Shown here: positions 1 through 8,388 of the stretch, piece after piece | Numbering within the stretch: position 1 is the first letter of the stretch | Layout of the letters: each line of letters begins with the position of its first letter | NCBI RefSeq assembly: GCF_003149745.1 | Contig: NZ_QGEG01000001.1 | Span: 372,001-436,000, forward strand | DNA: 64,000 bases | Source: Flagellimonas aquimarina | GTDB taxonomy: Bacteria; Bacteroidota; Bacteroidia; Flavobacteriales; Flavobacteriaceae | Reading direction: 5' to 3' | Made by a program: the position numbers and the translations under genes | The notes under the pieces: generated by a model | Databases searched by the model: none | Told to the model about the DNA's origin: nothing | What the model saw: the letters and a program-made list of their open reading frames with translations, nothing else

Positions 1-819
1 TCAGCAGTTGATAAACAGACGTTAGACGCCTTAAAGGGCTTTCCTGATACTCTTTCGAACTCTCTTGAACGTTATCGCTTTAGAGAGGCCAGTCAAGAGT
101 TGATGAATCTTGCAAGATTGGGAAACAAATATCTGGCGGACGAAGAGCCTTGGAAGCTGATAAAAACTGATGAAGAACGCGTAAAAACCGTAATGTATGT
201 GGCACTTCAGATTGCAACAGGTTTGGCCATATTGAGTGAGCCTTTTTTACCATTTACGTCCAACAAGCTTAAAAACATTCTTAATGTCATTTCTAACGAA
301 GGTGAGAAATCTTTGGGATGGAGTGACATAAGTACCTCGGATATTCTTCTTCCCGCAGGTCATCAAATCAATAAAAGTGAATTGTTGTTCCGAAAGGTAG
401 AAGACAAAGAAATTGAAGCACAACTTGAGAAGCTCGAAGCTACCAAAAAAGCAAACGAACAAATGGACAAGGAAATCACCCCACAAAAAGACACCATAAC
501 TTTTGACGATTTTACCAAATTGGATATGCGTGTTGGCACTATTATAGAGGCTGAAAAAATGCCCAAGGCCAACAAACTTTTGGTTTTAAAAGTAGATACA
601 GGATTAGACACCCGTACCATTGTTTCTGGCATTGCAGAAAGCTTTAAACCTGAAGAAATTGTAGGCAAAAAAGTAACCGTTTTGGTAAACCTTGCCCCAA
701 GAAAACTGCGTGGCGTAGAAAGTGAGGGCATGATTCTCATGACTGAAAACGAGGAAGGCAAATTGGTTTTCGTAAACCCAGATGAAGAAGGTGTGGGGAA
801 TGGAGAGACCATAAATTAA
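1..819 (+). CDS. metG: Methionyl-tRNA synthetase, C-terminal part (5' end outside window)
   Basis: The reading frame is open from base 1, so this is the 3' part of a gene that starts before the window. The first ~85 codons match the helical anticodon-binding domain of MetRS, including the family-typical NKYLADEEPWK stretch. From about residue 160 of this fragment to the end there is an EMAPII/Trbp111-like tRNA-binding domain (FDDFTKLDMRVGTI, then LAPRKLRGVESEGMIL). The enzyme charges initiator and elongator tRNA-Met in the cytoplasm. The catalytic domain with its HIGH and KMSKS motifs must lie upstream. The fused C-terminal dimerisation domain is usual for MetRS in Bacteroidota. Confidence 0.95.
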   Translation, partial: SAVDKQTLDALKGFPDTLSNSLERYRFREASQELMNLARLGNKYLADEEPWKLIKTDEERVKTVMYVALQIATGLAILSEPFLPFTSNKLKNILNVISNEGEKSLGWSDISTSDILLPAGHQINKSELLFRKVEDKEIEAQLEKLEATKKANEQMDKEITPQKDTITFDDFTKLDMRVGTIIEAEKMPKANKLLVLKVDTGLDTRTIVSGIAESFKPEEIVGKKVTVLVNLAPRKLRGVESEGMILMTENEEGKLVFVNPDEEGVGNGETIN

Positions 820-838
820 TAATAGCTTTATTTTTAAT

Positions 839-2224
839 ATGAATAAGAAATTGCTCTTAATGCTTGTATTTTTAGGTGTACTAATAAGCAAAGCCCAAGA
901 TATAGTTCTTGAAAAACAACTTCCTGAAGGGTTTAAAATTAAAAGAGCTTTTCAAATACCAAATAAGACAAACAACAATTTAGGTTTGTTTTTCTTCAAT
1001 AAGAAGGAATCAAAAGCATTCCTATTTGATAATTCAATGAATGAAAAATCATCAATTGAGTTTGATGCGATTCTGAATAAATATTCTTCTCCACTGGGGG
1101 GAATTGTGACCAATCAAAATAAGTTCATATTTATAGTCTGTAATAACACATCTGATAAGTTTGCAGTTGGTGAGTTTGATTTCAACAGTAAAAAGGCAAA
1201 ATTCAAAGGGTCTGAAATAGAACTTAAAAAAGAGAGGTTTCTTCAACATTTTGCAGTAGAAGGTTCATTTTACATACTAACAATTAACAATAGGTCTAGT
1301 ATTTTAAATTTGTATCGCTTTAATAACCAAGGAGAGCATAAAAAAGAAGTCATTGACTTAGGTGAAACCAATTTTCGCCACTGGAACAACAATATAGTCC
1401 CTCTCACTACTCTACTATATTCGCCATTCGGTAAAGCTTTGGAAACGCCACTCCAAAAGATAAATACGAAAACCCCAAATTCTTTAGAAATCACTGCTAG
1501 TCCTTCTAAGATGTTTATTGAAAATAACAAACTCTATCTAGCGCTTGAAAGTAATAGAAGTGTAACACAAGCTATTACCATTGATCTAGATAATTTTTCT
1601 AAAACTGTTACAACTTTTAACAAGCCTTTTATCGCTAATGTTGTTAATGGTAGAAAATCAAATAGCTTCATTTTTGACAATAAATATTTTGGAGTCACGG
1701 GTGCAAGTGATATCGTAAAAATGGAAATAAAAGACTTCGATACTAGGGAGGTCCTAAAAACTTATGAGATAAAAAAGGGAGAGAATATTCCTTTCAAGAA
1801 TGCAGCTATTTATTTTGAAGGTACTGGGTTAGGAAATCGTTCAAAACAAATTGACAATACAAATAGATTTCTTAGAAATATTTCAAGATCAGAGGTAGGC
1901 ATTTCGGTATTCAACCAGAACGGAAACAATGTCATTACACTTGGTTCATTCAAAGAAGGGGTGTCTGGCTTTGGTATTGGTTATGGACCAATTGCTGCAG
2001 TATATAGCTACACTACGACAAAGTCGACCTTTATAAAATGTAAGTTTGATAAAAATTATAATTATTTAGAGGGTGTGGTAAAATCAAACGTTTTGGATTC
2101 CTTAAAAAAATTCGTGGATGAAAATGGGAAAGGGTCTCATGAGGAATTTACGAAAGTCTCAGATGGCTACTTATATGGCTCTTTTAATAAAAGTTTAAAC
2201 AAATATGTGGTCAGAAGGTTCTAA
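839..2224 (+). CDS. Secreted protein of unknown function
   Basis: I do not recognise the family. It is 461 residues with a clear Sec signal peptide: MNKK, a hydrophobic stretch, and probable cleavage after SKAQ near residue 20. The mature part is rich in short beta-strand-like segments with repeated aromatic/Gly turns, which could be a beta-propeller or other all-beta fold, but no repeat motif is clear enough to name. There are no membrane segments after the signal. It starts 19 bp after metG and ends 38 bp before tex, so it may be read with either. It looks more A+T-rich than its neighbours, which could reflect a more recent acquisition; I did not compute composition. Confidence 0.75.
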   Translation: MNKKLLLMLVFLGVLISKAQDIVLEKQLPEGFKIKRAFQIPNKTNNNLGLFFFNKKESKAFLFDNSMNEKSSIEFDAILNKYSSPLGGIVTNQNKFIFIVCNNTSDKFAVGEFDFNSKKAKFKGSEIELKKERFLQHFAVEGSFYILTINNRSSILNLYRFNNQGEHKKEVIDLGETNFRHWNNNIVPLTTLLYSPFGKALETPLQKINTKTPNSLEITASPSKMFIENNKLYLALESNRSVTQAITIDLDNFSKTVTTFNKPFIANVVNGRKSNSFIFDNKYFGVTGASDIVKMEIKDFDTREVLKTYEIKKGENIPFKNAAIYFEGTGLGNRSKQIDNTNRFLRNISRSEVGISVFNQNGNNVITLGSFKEGVSGFGIGYGPIAAVYSYTTTKSTFIKCKFDKNYNYLEGVVKSNVLDSLKKFVDENGKGSHEEFTKVSDGYLYGSFNKSLNKYVVRRF

Positions 2225-2262
2225 TTCAAAAACGCCTACTTTAATTTATCAACCAGCACCAA

Positions 2263-4392
2263 ATGCAACTCATCCCCTACATCTTAAAACACACACAGCT
2301 TTCAGAAAAGAGCATTGTAAACACGGTTGTATTACTAAACGAAGATTGCACTATTCCCTTTATATCTCGATACAGAAAAGAACGCACAGGTAATTTAGAT
2401 GAAGTTCAGGTTGGTGCTATTGTACAGTTTAAAACTCAGTTTGAAGCGCTTGAAAAAAGAAAAACTGCCATTATAAAAGCGGTTGAAGAACAAGGACTCC
2501 TTACTCCGGAGTTGCAATCAAAGTTTCAAAATTGTATCGCCCTTACCAGCTTGGAAGATCTTTATCTTCCATTCAAAAAAAGTAAAAAAACAAAAGCGGA
2601 GACTGCACGTAAATATGGTTTAGAGTCTTTGGCCAAAATCATCATGGCGCAACGAAGTGATGAGATTGAATTCATTGCATCCAAATACCTCAGCAAAGAA
2701 ATTGTTAATGAAGATGATGCATTGGAAGGTGCTCGTCATATCATAGCTGAATGGATCAATGAACGTACCGATATTCGCAATCAGCTCAGAAATCAGCTAG
2801 AGCGACATGCTCTAATCACTTCAAAAGTGATAAAAACCAAAAAAGAGGACGAAAAAGCCCAAAAGTTCCGTGACTATTTTGATTGGAGTGAATCCTTAAA
2901 TCGTTGCCCTTCACATCGTTTTTTAGCTATCCTAAGAGCAGAAAAAGAAGGTTTCATCCGAATAAAAATTGAAATTGATAATGATAGAGCGCTTGACACT
3001 ATAGAAAGGCGTATTATAAAATCGAATAATGCTTGTACGACTCAAATTAAATTGGCCATTGCTGATGCATACAAACGACTTTTGTTGCCCTCATTATCCA
3101 ACGAGCTTTTAAAAAACGCCAAAGACAAAGCTGATACCGATGCAATTCAGGTATTCTCTAAAAATCTAAAGCAGTTATTGCTCGGTGCCCCTTTAGGCGA
3201 AAAACGAATTTTGGCCATAGATCCTGGGTTTAGAACTGGCTGTAAAGTAGTTTGCCTAGATGCACAGGGAGACTTAAAACATAACGAGACCATTTATCCA
3301 CACGCACCACAAAATGACAGTTCTGGTGCCATTAAAAAGATAAGTTCTTTAGTGGATGCCCATAAAATTGAAGCGATTGCCATTGGTAATGGCACTGCAT
3401 CTAGAGAGACAGAGCGATTGGTTAAGCGCATTGCATTTAAAAATCCCATTGAAGTTTTTGTGGTCAGTGAAGCAGGTGCATCCATTTATTCGGCATCAAA
3501 AATTGCAAGGGACGAATTTCCCAACTATGATGTAACCGTTAGAGGTGCAGTTTCTATTGGTCGCCGTTTGGCAGACCCTTTGGCTGAACTGGTAAAGATT
3601 GATGCCAAATCCATTGGTGTTGGGCAATACCAACATGACGTGGACCAGATCAAGTTAAAAACCTCTTTGGATACCGTTGTAGAAAGCTGTGTCAACTCAG
3701 TCGGTGTTAATATCAATACTGCAAGTGTTCCTTTGTTGAGCTATGTATCGGGTATTGGACCAAAACTAGCTGAAAATATTGTGGCATACCGTAATGAAAA
3801 TGGTGCTTTTAAAAGTAGAAGTGAGATTAAAAAAGTGCCTCGTCTGGGCGGAAAAGCATTTGAACAAGGTGCTGGTTTTTTACGGATAAAAGAAGGGGGG
3901 AATCCGCTGGATGATTCTGCGGTACACCCTGAAAGTTATGGTATTGTTGCAAAAATGGCCAAAGATAAAGGAGTGCCGTTAGCAGATATTATTGGAAACA
4001 AAGCTGTATTGCAAAGCATTGACCTTAAATCCTATTGCACGGAAACCATTGGTATGCCTACCTTGGAAGATATTCTTAAAGAATTGGAAAAACCAGGATT
4101 GGATCGCAGAGAAAAGGCCAAAGTCTTTACATTTAACCAGAACATTAAACAGATTACAGATTTACAACCAGGTCAATTGCTGCCAGGCATTGTCAATAAT
4201 ATTACCAATTTTGGATGTTTTGTGAATATTGGGATCAAAGAAAGTGGCCTTATCCATGTATCTAATTTATCAGATTCGTTCGTCAAAGATGTTAATGAGC
4301 ATGTAAGCCTACACCAACAAATTGTGGTTAAGGTTTTGGATGTAGATGTGTCTAGAAAACGTATTCAATTGGCATTGTATAAAAAAGATTGA
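2263..4392 (+). CDS. tex: Tex-family RNA-binding transcription accessory protein
   Basis: 709 residues, the usual size and order for Tex. An N-terminal helical Tex domain (about 1-190) includes TIPFISRYRKERTGNLDE. It is followed by a YqgF/RuvC-like domain starting near residue 316 (ILAIDPGFRTGCKV). Helix-hairpin-helix elements follow around residues 470-560 (SYVSGIGPKLAENIV, VPRLGGKAFEQGAGF). A C-terminal S1 RNA-binding domain covers about 637-706 (GIVNNITNFGCFVNIG, ESGLIHVSNLS). Tex binds nucleic acids in the cytoplasm and affects transcription and stress tolerance in other bacteria. The start is placed at the methionine opening the conserved N-terminus. The HDAC-like gene follows after 7 bp, suggesting co-transcription. 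Confidence 0.95.
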   Translation: MQLIPYILKHTQLSEKSIVNTVVLLNEDCTIPFISRYRKERTGNLDEVQVGAIVQFKTQFEALEKRKTAIIKAVEEQGLLTPELQSKFQNCIALTSLEDLYLPFKKSKKTKAETARKYGLESLAKIIMAQRSDEIEFIASKYLSKEIVNEDDALEGARHIIAEWINERTDIRNQLRNQLERHALITSKVIKTKKEDEKAQKFRDYFDWSESLNRCPSHRFLAILRAEKEGFIRIKIEIDNDRALDTIERRIIKSNNACTTQIKLAIADAYKRLLLPSLSNELLKNAKDKADTDAIQVFSKNLKQLLLGAPLGEKRILAIDPGFRTGCKVVCLDAQGDLKHNETIYPHAPQNDSSGAIKKISSLVDAHKIEAIAIGNGTASRETERLVKRIAFKNPIEVFVVSEAGASIYSASKIARDEFPNYDVTVRGAVSIGRRLADPLAELVKIDAKSIGVGQYQHDVDQIKLKTSLDTVVESCVNSVGVNINTASVPLLSYVSGIGPKLAENIVAYRNENGAFKSRSEIKKVPRLGGKAFEQGAGFLRIKEGGNPLDDSAVHPESYGIVAKMAKDKGVPLADIIGNKAVLQSIDLKSYCTETIGMPTLEDILKELEKPGLDRREKAKVFTFNQNIKQITDLQPGQLLPGIVNNITNFGCFVNIGIKESGLIHVSNLSDSFVKDVNEHVSLHQQIVVKVLDVDVSRKRIQLALYKKD

Positions 4393-4399
4393 CCCTACA

Positions 4400-5302
4400 A
4401 TGCTCAAAATAGCTTTTCACCCCATCTATAAACATCACTTGCCAGATAAGCATCGGTTTCCGATGATCAAATACGAGCTGCTACCACAGCAATTGCTTCA
4501 TGAAGGCACCTGTGTTGAAGACAATTTTTTTCAACCGGAAATACCAAGTAATGAACCTATTTTGGCCGTGCATGATTCGGAATATTATAACAATCTTATC
4601 ACTCTTAACATTAAACCAAGTGCGGCCAGAAAAATCGGTTTTCCCTTGAGCAATGAATTGGTGCAACGAGAACGCATTATCGCTGATGGCACCATTAAAG
4701 GGTGCGAATTTGCGTTGAAGCATGGTATCGCCATGAACATTGCCGGAGGCACTCACCATGCATACTCCAACCGAGGCGAAGCTTTTTGTATGCTCAACGA
4801 CCAAGCTATTGGGGCCAGATATCTTCAAAACAAAGGCCTGGCAAAAAGAATCCTAATTGTGGACTTAGATGTTCACCAAGGCAATGGCACTGCTGAGATT
4901 TTTCAAGATGATGATTCCGTTTTTACTTTTTCCATGCATGGAAAAGGAAACTATCCATTTAAAAAAGAAACCTCCGATCTAGATATTCCGCTGGAAAAAG
5001 GAACTACTGATCAAGAATACCTTTCTATTTTAAAAAACATGCTACCAAGAATATTGGATAAGGTCCAACCCCATTTTGTGTTTTATTTGTGCGGGGTAGA
5101 TGTGCTTGCTTCCGATAAATTAGGAACCCTTGGAATGACTTTGGATGGCTGTAAGGAACGGGACTCATATGTGCTCCAAACATGCCTAGATGCAAATACT
5201 CCAATACAATGCAGTATGGGTGGTGGTTATTCTCCAGACATTAATACTATTGTTGATGCGCATGCAAATACTTTTAGGTTAGCACAGGATATTTATGCTT
5301 AA
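4400..5302 (+). CDS. Histone-deacetylase-superfamily hydrolase
   Basis: 300 residues counted from the ATG at 4400. A start 54 bp upstream would lie inside tex and adds no conserved sequence. The zinc-dependent deacetylase fold shows the catalytic His pair H119-H120 in GGTHHA. The metal ligands are D157 and H159 in DLDVHQGNG and D234 in CGVDVLASD. The pattern resembles the HDAC11/class IV and bacterial acetylpolyamine amidohydrolase group. Bacteria have no histones, so the likely substrates are small acetylated amines or acetyl-lysine proteins. No signal peptide, so cytoplasmic. Probably co-transcribed with tex. Confidence 0.92.
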   Translation: MLKIAFHPIYKHHLPDKHRFPMIKYELLPQQLLHEGTCVEDNFFQPEIPSNEPILAVHDSEYYNNLITLNIKPSAARKIGFPLSNELVQRERIIADGTIKGCEFALKHGIAMNIAGGTHHAYSNRGEAFCMLNDQAIGARYLQNKGLAKRILIVDLDVHQGNGTAEIFQDDDSVFTFSMHGKGNYPFKKETSDLDIPLEKGTTDQEYLSILKNMLPRILDKVQPHFVFYLCGVDVLASDKLGTLGMTLDGCKERDSYVLQTCLDANTPIQCSMGGGYSPDINTIVDAHANTFRLAQDIYA

Positions 5303-5331
5303 TTTTACCGGCTTATTTTAGTTTCAACCTT

Positions 5332-6171
5332 ATGAAGTCATTAAAGTACCTTTTTCTCCTGCTATTTGCGGTTCCACTAATAGGTCAGGATTTAGAGATC
5401 AAGGAGGAAAAAAACCTCTGGAATAATTTTACCTACGACATGGGCAATGTCTTTGGAGGTGTTGGGCATTCCTATAGCAGACCTTTTCATTGGAAGGGCA
5501 AAGATTGGTCCAATCTGGCTTATTTGACGGCTGGCACAGCCTTTTTGTTTACGGTTGATGACGAAATGGATAATTGGGTAGATGGTTTTAGAGAAGATGT
5601 CCCAGATTTTCTTGTGGACTATGGGAACAGGTATGGTAACCCACAAAACAATTATATGTTTACTGGCGGTGTTTATCTTGCAGGACTTTTTACCAAAGAT
5701 GAAAAGTTAAGGCGTACAGGGGTCTTGTTGATTTCATCGGCAACCGCTATTGGCTTTTTACAACAAGTAAGTGCCCGTATGATTGGAAGGGCCAGACCAA
5801 AAAGTGGTGATTCATCCAGTGTATATGACCCTTTTCAAATAGCTAGGAAAAAAAATTACGATGCATTTCCTTCTGGGCATACCATGTTAGCATTTACTAA
5901 TGCATATGCCATTGCCAAACAATTTAAAAGCCCTTGGATAAAAGCTGGTATTTATACCGTGGGAATGATTCCCGGGTTTGCCAGAATTACTGATGGTTTT
6001 CACTGGGTTTCAGATGTGGCATTCAGTACCGTTCTCAGTATTTTTGTTGTTGAGTCCATAGATAAGTATTTAGATAAAAAATACGACCAAAAGTATAACA
6101 ACACAGAAAAAGACCTTAGTTGGAACCTATCTTTTGGTCCAAACACCCTTGGTTTGGTGGTTCAATTTTAA
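5332..6171 (+). CDS. PAP2-family phosphatase, exported
   Basis: 279 residues with an N-terminal signal peptide (hydrophobic run, then PLIGQ near residue 19). The three phosphatidic-acid-phosphatase motifs are present in order. Motif 1 appears as RMIGRARPKSG, with Arg at the usual Lys position. Motif 2 is FPSGHTM, and motif 3 is ARITDGFHWVSDV, which carries the catalytic His and Asp. Family members dephosphorylate lipid phosphates such as phosphatidic acid, lipid A or undecaprenyl pyrophosphate on the outer side of the inner membrane. The N-terminal ~100 residues are an extension with no known domain. A few hydrophobic stretches (around 95-115 and 120-140) could be membrane segments. Confidence 0.9.
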   Translation: MKSLKYLFLLLFAVPLIGQDLEIKEEKNLWNNFTYDMGNVFGGVGHSYSRPFHWKGKDWSNLAYLTAGTAFLFTVDDEMDNWVDGFREDVPDFLVDYGNRYGNPQNNYMFTGGVYLAGLFTKDEKLRRTGVLLISSATAIGFLQQVSARMIGRARPKSGDSSSVYDPFQIARKKNYDAFPSGHTMLAFTNAYAIAKQFKSPWIKAGIYTVGMIPGFARITDGFHWVSDVAFSTVLSIFVVESIDKYLDKKYDQKYNNTEKDLSWNLSFGPNTLGLVVQF

Positions 6172-6239
6172 TAATTGCATAAAAATCAAGAGAACAAATA
6201 CTCATTTTGTAATTTTATGTCTTAAACACACATCAAGCT

Positions 6240-6761
6240 ATGTTATCAAAGAAACTTGAAAAAGCACTTAACGATCAAATACAAATAGAAGCAGAATCTT
6301 CTCAGGTATATCTATCAATGGCTTCATGGGCAGAAGTAAAAGGCTTGGAAGGAATTGCCGGTTTTATGTACGGCCATTCAGATGAGGAACGTATGCACAT
6401 GCTAAAATTGGTGAAGTACGTGAACGAACGAGGGGGACACGCTAAAATTTCAACACTGAAAGCACCAAAAACTGATTTTGTTTCCTTTCAAAAAATGTTT
6501 GAGGAATTATATCAGCATGAAATATTCGTTTCAAATAGCATCAATGATTTGGTTCATGTAACCTTGGAAGAAAAAGATTATGCCACACATAATTTTTTGC
6601 AATGGTATGTGGCAGAGCAATTGGAGGAAGAAGCCTTAGCGCGAACGGTATTGGATAAAATCAATTTAATTGGTAATGACAAAGGAGGGCTTTACCTTTT
6701 TGATCGCGATGTACAGCAGATTACAGTGGAAAGTGCAGCTTCCAATACAGCGGGAGAATAA
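6240..6761 (+). CDS. Ferritin (non-haem iron storage)
   Basis: 173 residues, standard for bacterial ferritin (FtnA type). The four-helix bundle carries the ferroxidase-centre residues in IEAESSQVYLSMASWAE (Glu and Tyr), in HSDEERMHMLKL (the E-x2-H pair) and in WYVAEQLEEEALA. It oxidises Fe(II) and stores it as mineral in a 24-mer in the cytoplasm. No haem-binding Met typical of bacterioferritin is evident at the expected place. The gene is monocistronic, with a 68-bp upstream gap. No Fur-like box could be identified by eye. Confidence 0.95.
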   Translation: MLSKKLEKALNDQIQIEAESSQVYLSMASWAEVKGLEGIAGFMYGHSDEERMHMLKLVKYVNERGGHAKISTLKAPKTDFVSFQKMFEELYQHEIFVSNSINDLVHVTLEEKDYATHNFLQWYVAEQLEEEALARTVLDKINLIGNDKGGLYLFDRDVQQITVESAASNTAGE

Positions 6762-6826
6762 TTTTTGATGATTCTTTTATTTAGATTAATTTAAAATAAC
6801 TATTTTTGGCCCGTCTTTAGCTTACG

Positions 6827-6988
6827 ATGGGAAAAAAGAAAAAAGATTCAAAGAAAAACAACAAGGCCTTGTTAAAGGAATTGCCCATTACCAATTGTAA
6901 AACAAAGTGCTGCAAAAAATATAAAAAGGGAGAAAATAAACGTTGCAAGCGTTGCCCTTGTTTTGACCTACTTAAGAAAGTAGCATAA
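6827..6988 (+). CDS. Very small Lys/Cys-rich protein, unknown function
   Basis: A 53-codon ORF starting at ATG 6827 and ending at TAA 6986-6988. The N-terminus is highly basic (MGKKKKDSKK). Six cysteines are grouped as C-x3-C-C, then C-x2-C-x-C in NKRCKRCPCFDLL, which could bind a metal ion. Support comes from a TATTTTTG promoter-like -7 element at 6801-6808 and a strong terminator hairpin directly after the stop codon. I have the impression of similar tiny proteins in other flavobacteria but cannot name a family. No signal peptide, so probably cytoplasmic and possibly nucleic-acid-binding. Confidence 0.65.
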   Translation: MGKKKKDSKKNNKALLKELPITNCKTKCCKKYKKGENKRCKRCPCFDLLKKVA

Positions 6989-7014
6989 AAAAAACGCTTT
7001 TAAGCGTTTTTTTT
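6987..7014. terminator. Bidirectional intrinsic terminator
   Basis: An inverted repeat of AAAAACGCTT and AAGCGTTTTT with a 2-nt loop, flanked by A-runs on the left and T-runs on the right. It starts inside the stop codon of the small Cys-rich gene and reaches the stop codon of the converging gene at 7013. It can therefore terminate transcription from both sides. Confidence 0.85.
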
Positions 7015-7453
7015 ATTTTCTATGTTCGGGTTTATTATCCTTTTTCTTTTGAGTGAAAGATTGCACCACATTTTGAGATTTGAGGCTTAACAGCTCATCA
7101 GAATTGGATAACGATAAATACTCCTTTGCTTTTTCTAAATACAACTCGCTATGCCGATATTTATGGTCGCAAGTTTGCACATGTTCATGGTACGCGTCTT
7201 TTTTACCTTTCATGTATACTAAGTATGATGTAAAATTGGCTTTTCCCAAATGCCTTTCATAGTTGCGCTGGTCTATCCAATAATCAGACTCATCTTGGTT
7301 ACCCAACAACTGCATTGACTGCTCGTAACTAGCATCTCTTTTTGCCAGTTTTTCATAAAAGCGTAATCCTTTGTTATTCTGCACATCCTGTGCCCATGTC
7401 GATAGACAAAAACTACAGGTAAAAAGCAATGAAAGGGTTTGCACAGATTTCAT
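7013..7453 (-). CDS. Secreted protein of unknown function
   Basis: 146 residues with a Sec signal peptide (MKSVQTLSLLFTCSFCLSTWAQ, probable cleavage after WAQ). The mature part is charged and helical. It contains a Cys followed by His-rich segments (YHEHVQTCDHKYRHSELY) and a Lys-rich tail (TQKKKDNKPEHRK). I recognise no family. The gene stands alone, convergent with the small Cys-rich gene, and shares its terminator. Confidence 0.7.
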   Translation of the reverse strand: MKSVQTLSLLFTCSFCLSTWAQDVQNNKGLRFYEKLAKRDASYEQSMQLLGNQDESDYWIDQRNYERHLGKANFTSYLVYMKGKKDAYHEHVQTCDHKYRHSELYLEKAKEYLSLSNSDELLSLKSQNVVQSFTQKKKDNKPEHRK

Positions 7454-7544
7454 GATACTGTCTTATACTATATTGGACGCACAACTTCTATAATTGTTGC
7501 GTGATCTTATATTAAGTTAAAGTTAAAATCCATCATACTAAAAG

Positions 7545-7567
7545 AAAGGGGGCCAATTGCCCCCTTT
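7545..7567 (-). terminator. Intrinsic terminator of ssb
   Basis: A perfect 9-bp stem AAAGGGGGC / GCCCCCTTT with a 5-nt loop, 24 bp past the ssb stop codon. On the minus strand it is followed by a T-rich tract (TTTCTTTT). Confidence 0.85.
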
Positions 7568-7590
7568 ATCGATAACCTGTATCTAACCAG

Positions 7591-7923
7591 CTACTTACCT
7601 AGCATTAGTAGTTCATTGCATTTAATTTCTGTAATGTATCTTTTTTCTCCTTCTTTGGTTTCATATGATCGTGATACTAATTTACCTTCAATGGCAACTT
7701 CTTTTCCTTTTACCAAATAACTTTCCACTATCTCTGCGGTCTTTCCCCATGCCACAATATTGTGCCATTGAGTATCTGTAATCTTTTCTCCATCGGCATT
7801 CTTGTACGTTTCGTTGGTAGCAATGGAAAATTTGGCCAGTTTATTTCCATTTTCCAAGATTACCATTTCTGGGTCATTTCCCAAGTTTCCAATCAACTGC
7901 ACTTTGTTTTTTAGCGAATTCAT
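7591..7923 (-). CDS. ssb: Single-stranded DNA-binding protein, short form
   Basis: 110 residues making one OB fold. The N-terminus NKVQLIGNLGNDPE, then FSIATNETYKN, TQWHNIVAWGKTAEIVESYLVKGK and GKLVSRSYETKEGEKRYITEI all match bacterial SSB. It lacks the Gly/Pro-rich linker and the acidic DDDIPF-type tail of the housekeeping SSB (about 150+ residues), ending instead in NELLMLGK. It therefore binds ssDNA but should not recruit partners through the canonical tail. It is likely a paralogue used in repair or competence. A TATGTTTG -7 element lies about 60 bp upstream on the minus strand. Confidence 0.93.
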   Translation of the reverse strand: MNSLKNKVQLIGNLGNDPEMVILENGNKLAKFSIATNETYKNADGEKITDTQWHNIVAWGKTAEIVESYLVKGKEVAIEGKLVSRSYETKEGEKRYITEIKCNELLMLGK

Positions 7924-7981
7924 AATTTTTATTTTACGTGATAAACAGTTAATACTATCGAATTCTTATCATCCGACAGGG

Positions 7982-7989
7982 CAAACATA
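7982..7989 (-). promoter_or_regulatory. Predicted -7 element for ssb
   Basis: Reading the minus strand, TATGTTTG matches the Bacteroidota -7 consensus TAnnTTTG exactly. It is 59 bp upstream of the ssb start codon. No convincing -33 TTG is seen at the usual spacing, so the call rests on the -7 element alone. Confidence 0.4.
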
Positions 7990-8063
7990 CTATTGGAAAA
8001 AAACATGAATTGGTTCTTAACCGTTTGCTTTCGTTTGTAAACGAATGTAATTATTTAAAAACC

Positions 8064-8110
8064 TATATGGATGCCCACGAACCCCTAGATTCTTTTTCTG
8101 GTTCAGGAGG
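8064..8110 (+). repeat. 47-bp direct repeat, copy 1
   Basis: This 47-bp stretch beginning TATATGGATGCCCAC recurs at 8319-8365 with only two differences by eye. The two copies bracket a small minus-strand ORF. The copy 2 side has a further relative at 8887-8911. Confidence 0.85.
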
Positions 8111-8117
8111 CTGCAAC

Positions 8118-8264
8118 TTACTTTAGTATCCAGTAGAGAAGTAGAAGAAATGCGGAAAAAGCCATCCCATAAAGAATTAACCACAAGTTATCCATCCAAA
8201 ACTTTTTTCGTGGGTAATTTTTGATTTCTGTATAAATAGACTGAATCAGTTTTACAAGTGACAT
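8118..8264 (-). CDS. Possible small single-pass membrane protein
   Basis: A 48-codon ORF with an ATG start (complement of 8262-8264) and TAA stop. The N-terminal half is amphipathic and basic (SLVKLIQSIYTEIKNYPRKKF). The C-terminal half is one strongly hydrophobic segment from about residue 27 to 46, containing LWLILYGMAFSAFLLLLYW. This is typical of the small membrane proteins found between flavobacterial genes. It lies between the two copies of the 47-bp repeat. There is no family assignment. The coding call rests on the coherent membrane segment and positive-inside charge only. Confidence 0.4.
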   Translation of the reverse strand: MSLVKLIQSIYTEIKNYPRKKFWMDNLWLILYGMAFSAFLLLLYWILK

Positions 8265-8318
8265 ATCAAAAGTGAATATAAGAAAACCTAATTTTTATTC
8301 ACCCTTTGTCCCGCTTTG

Positions 8319-8365
8319 TATATGGATGCCCACCAACCCCTAGATTCTTTTTCTGGTTCAGGAAG
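8319..8365 (+). repeat. 47-bp direct repeat, copy 2
   Basis: Second copy of the repeat at 8064-8110, ending 23 bp before the DUF2391 start codon. Its upstream flank (TTGTCCCGCTTTG) is shared with the partial copy at 8887-8911 but not with copy 1. Confidence 0.85.
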
Positions 8366-8388
8366 GTTTATTCCCTATCTTTAAAACA

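Noticed and set aside
8319..8365. Minus-strand reading of repeat copy 2 as part of a peptide-coding gene.
   Set aside because: The open stretch has no start codon, and copy 1 stops after the shared part; treated as a repeat.
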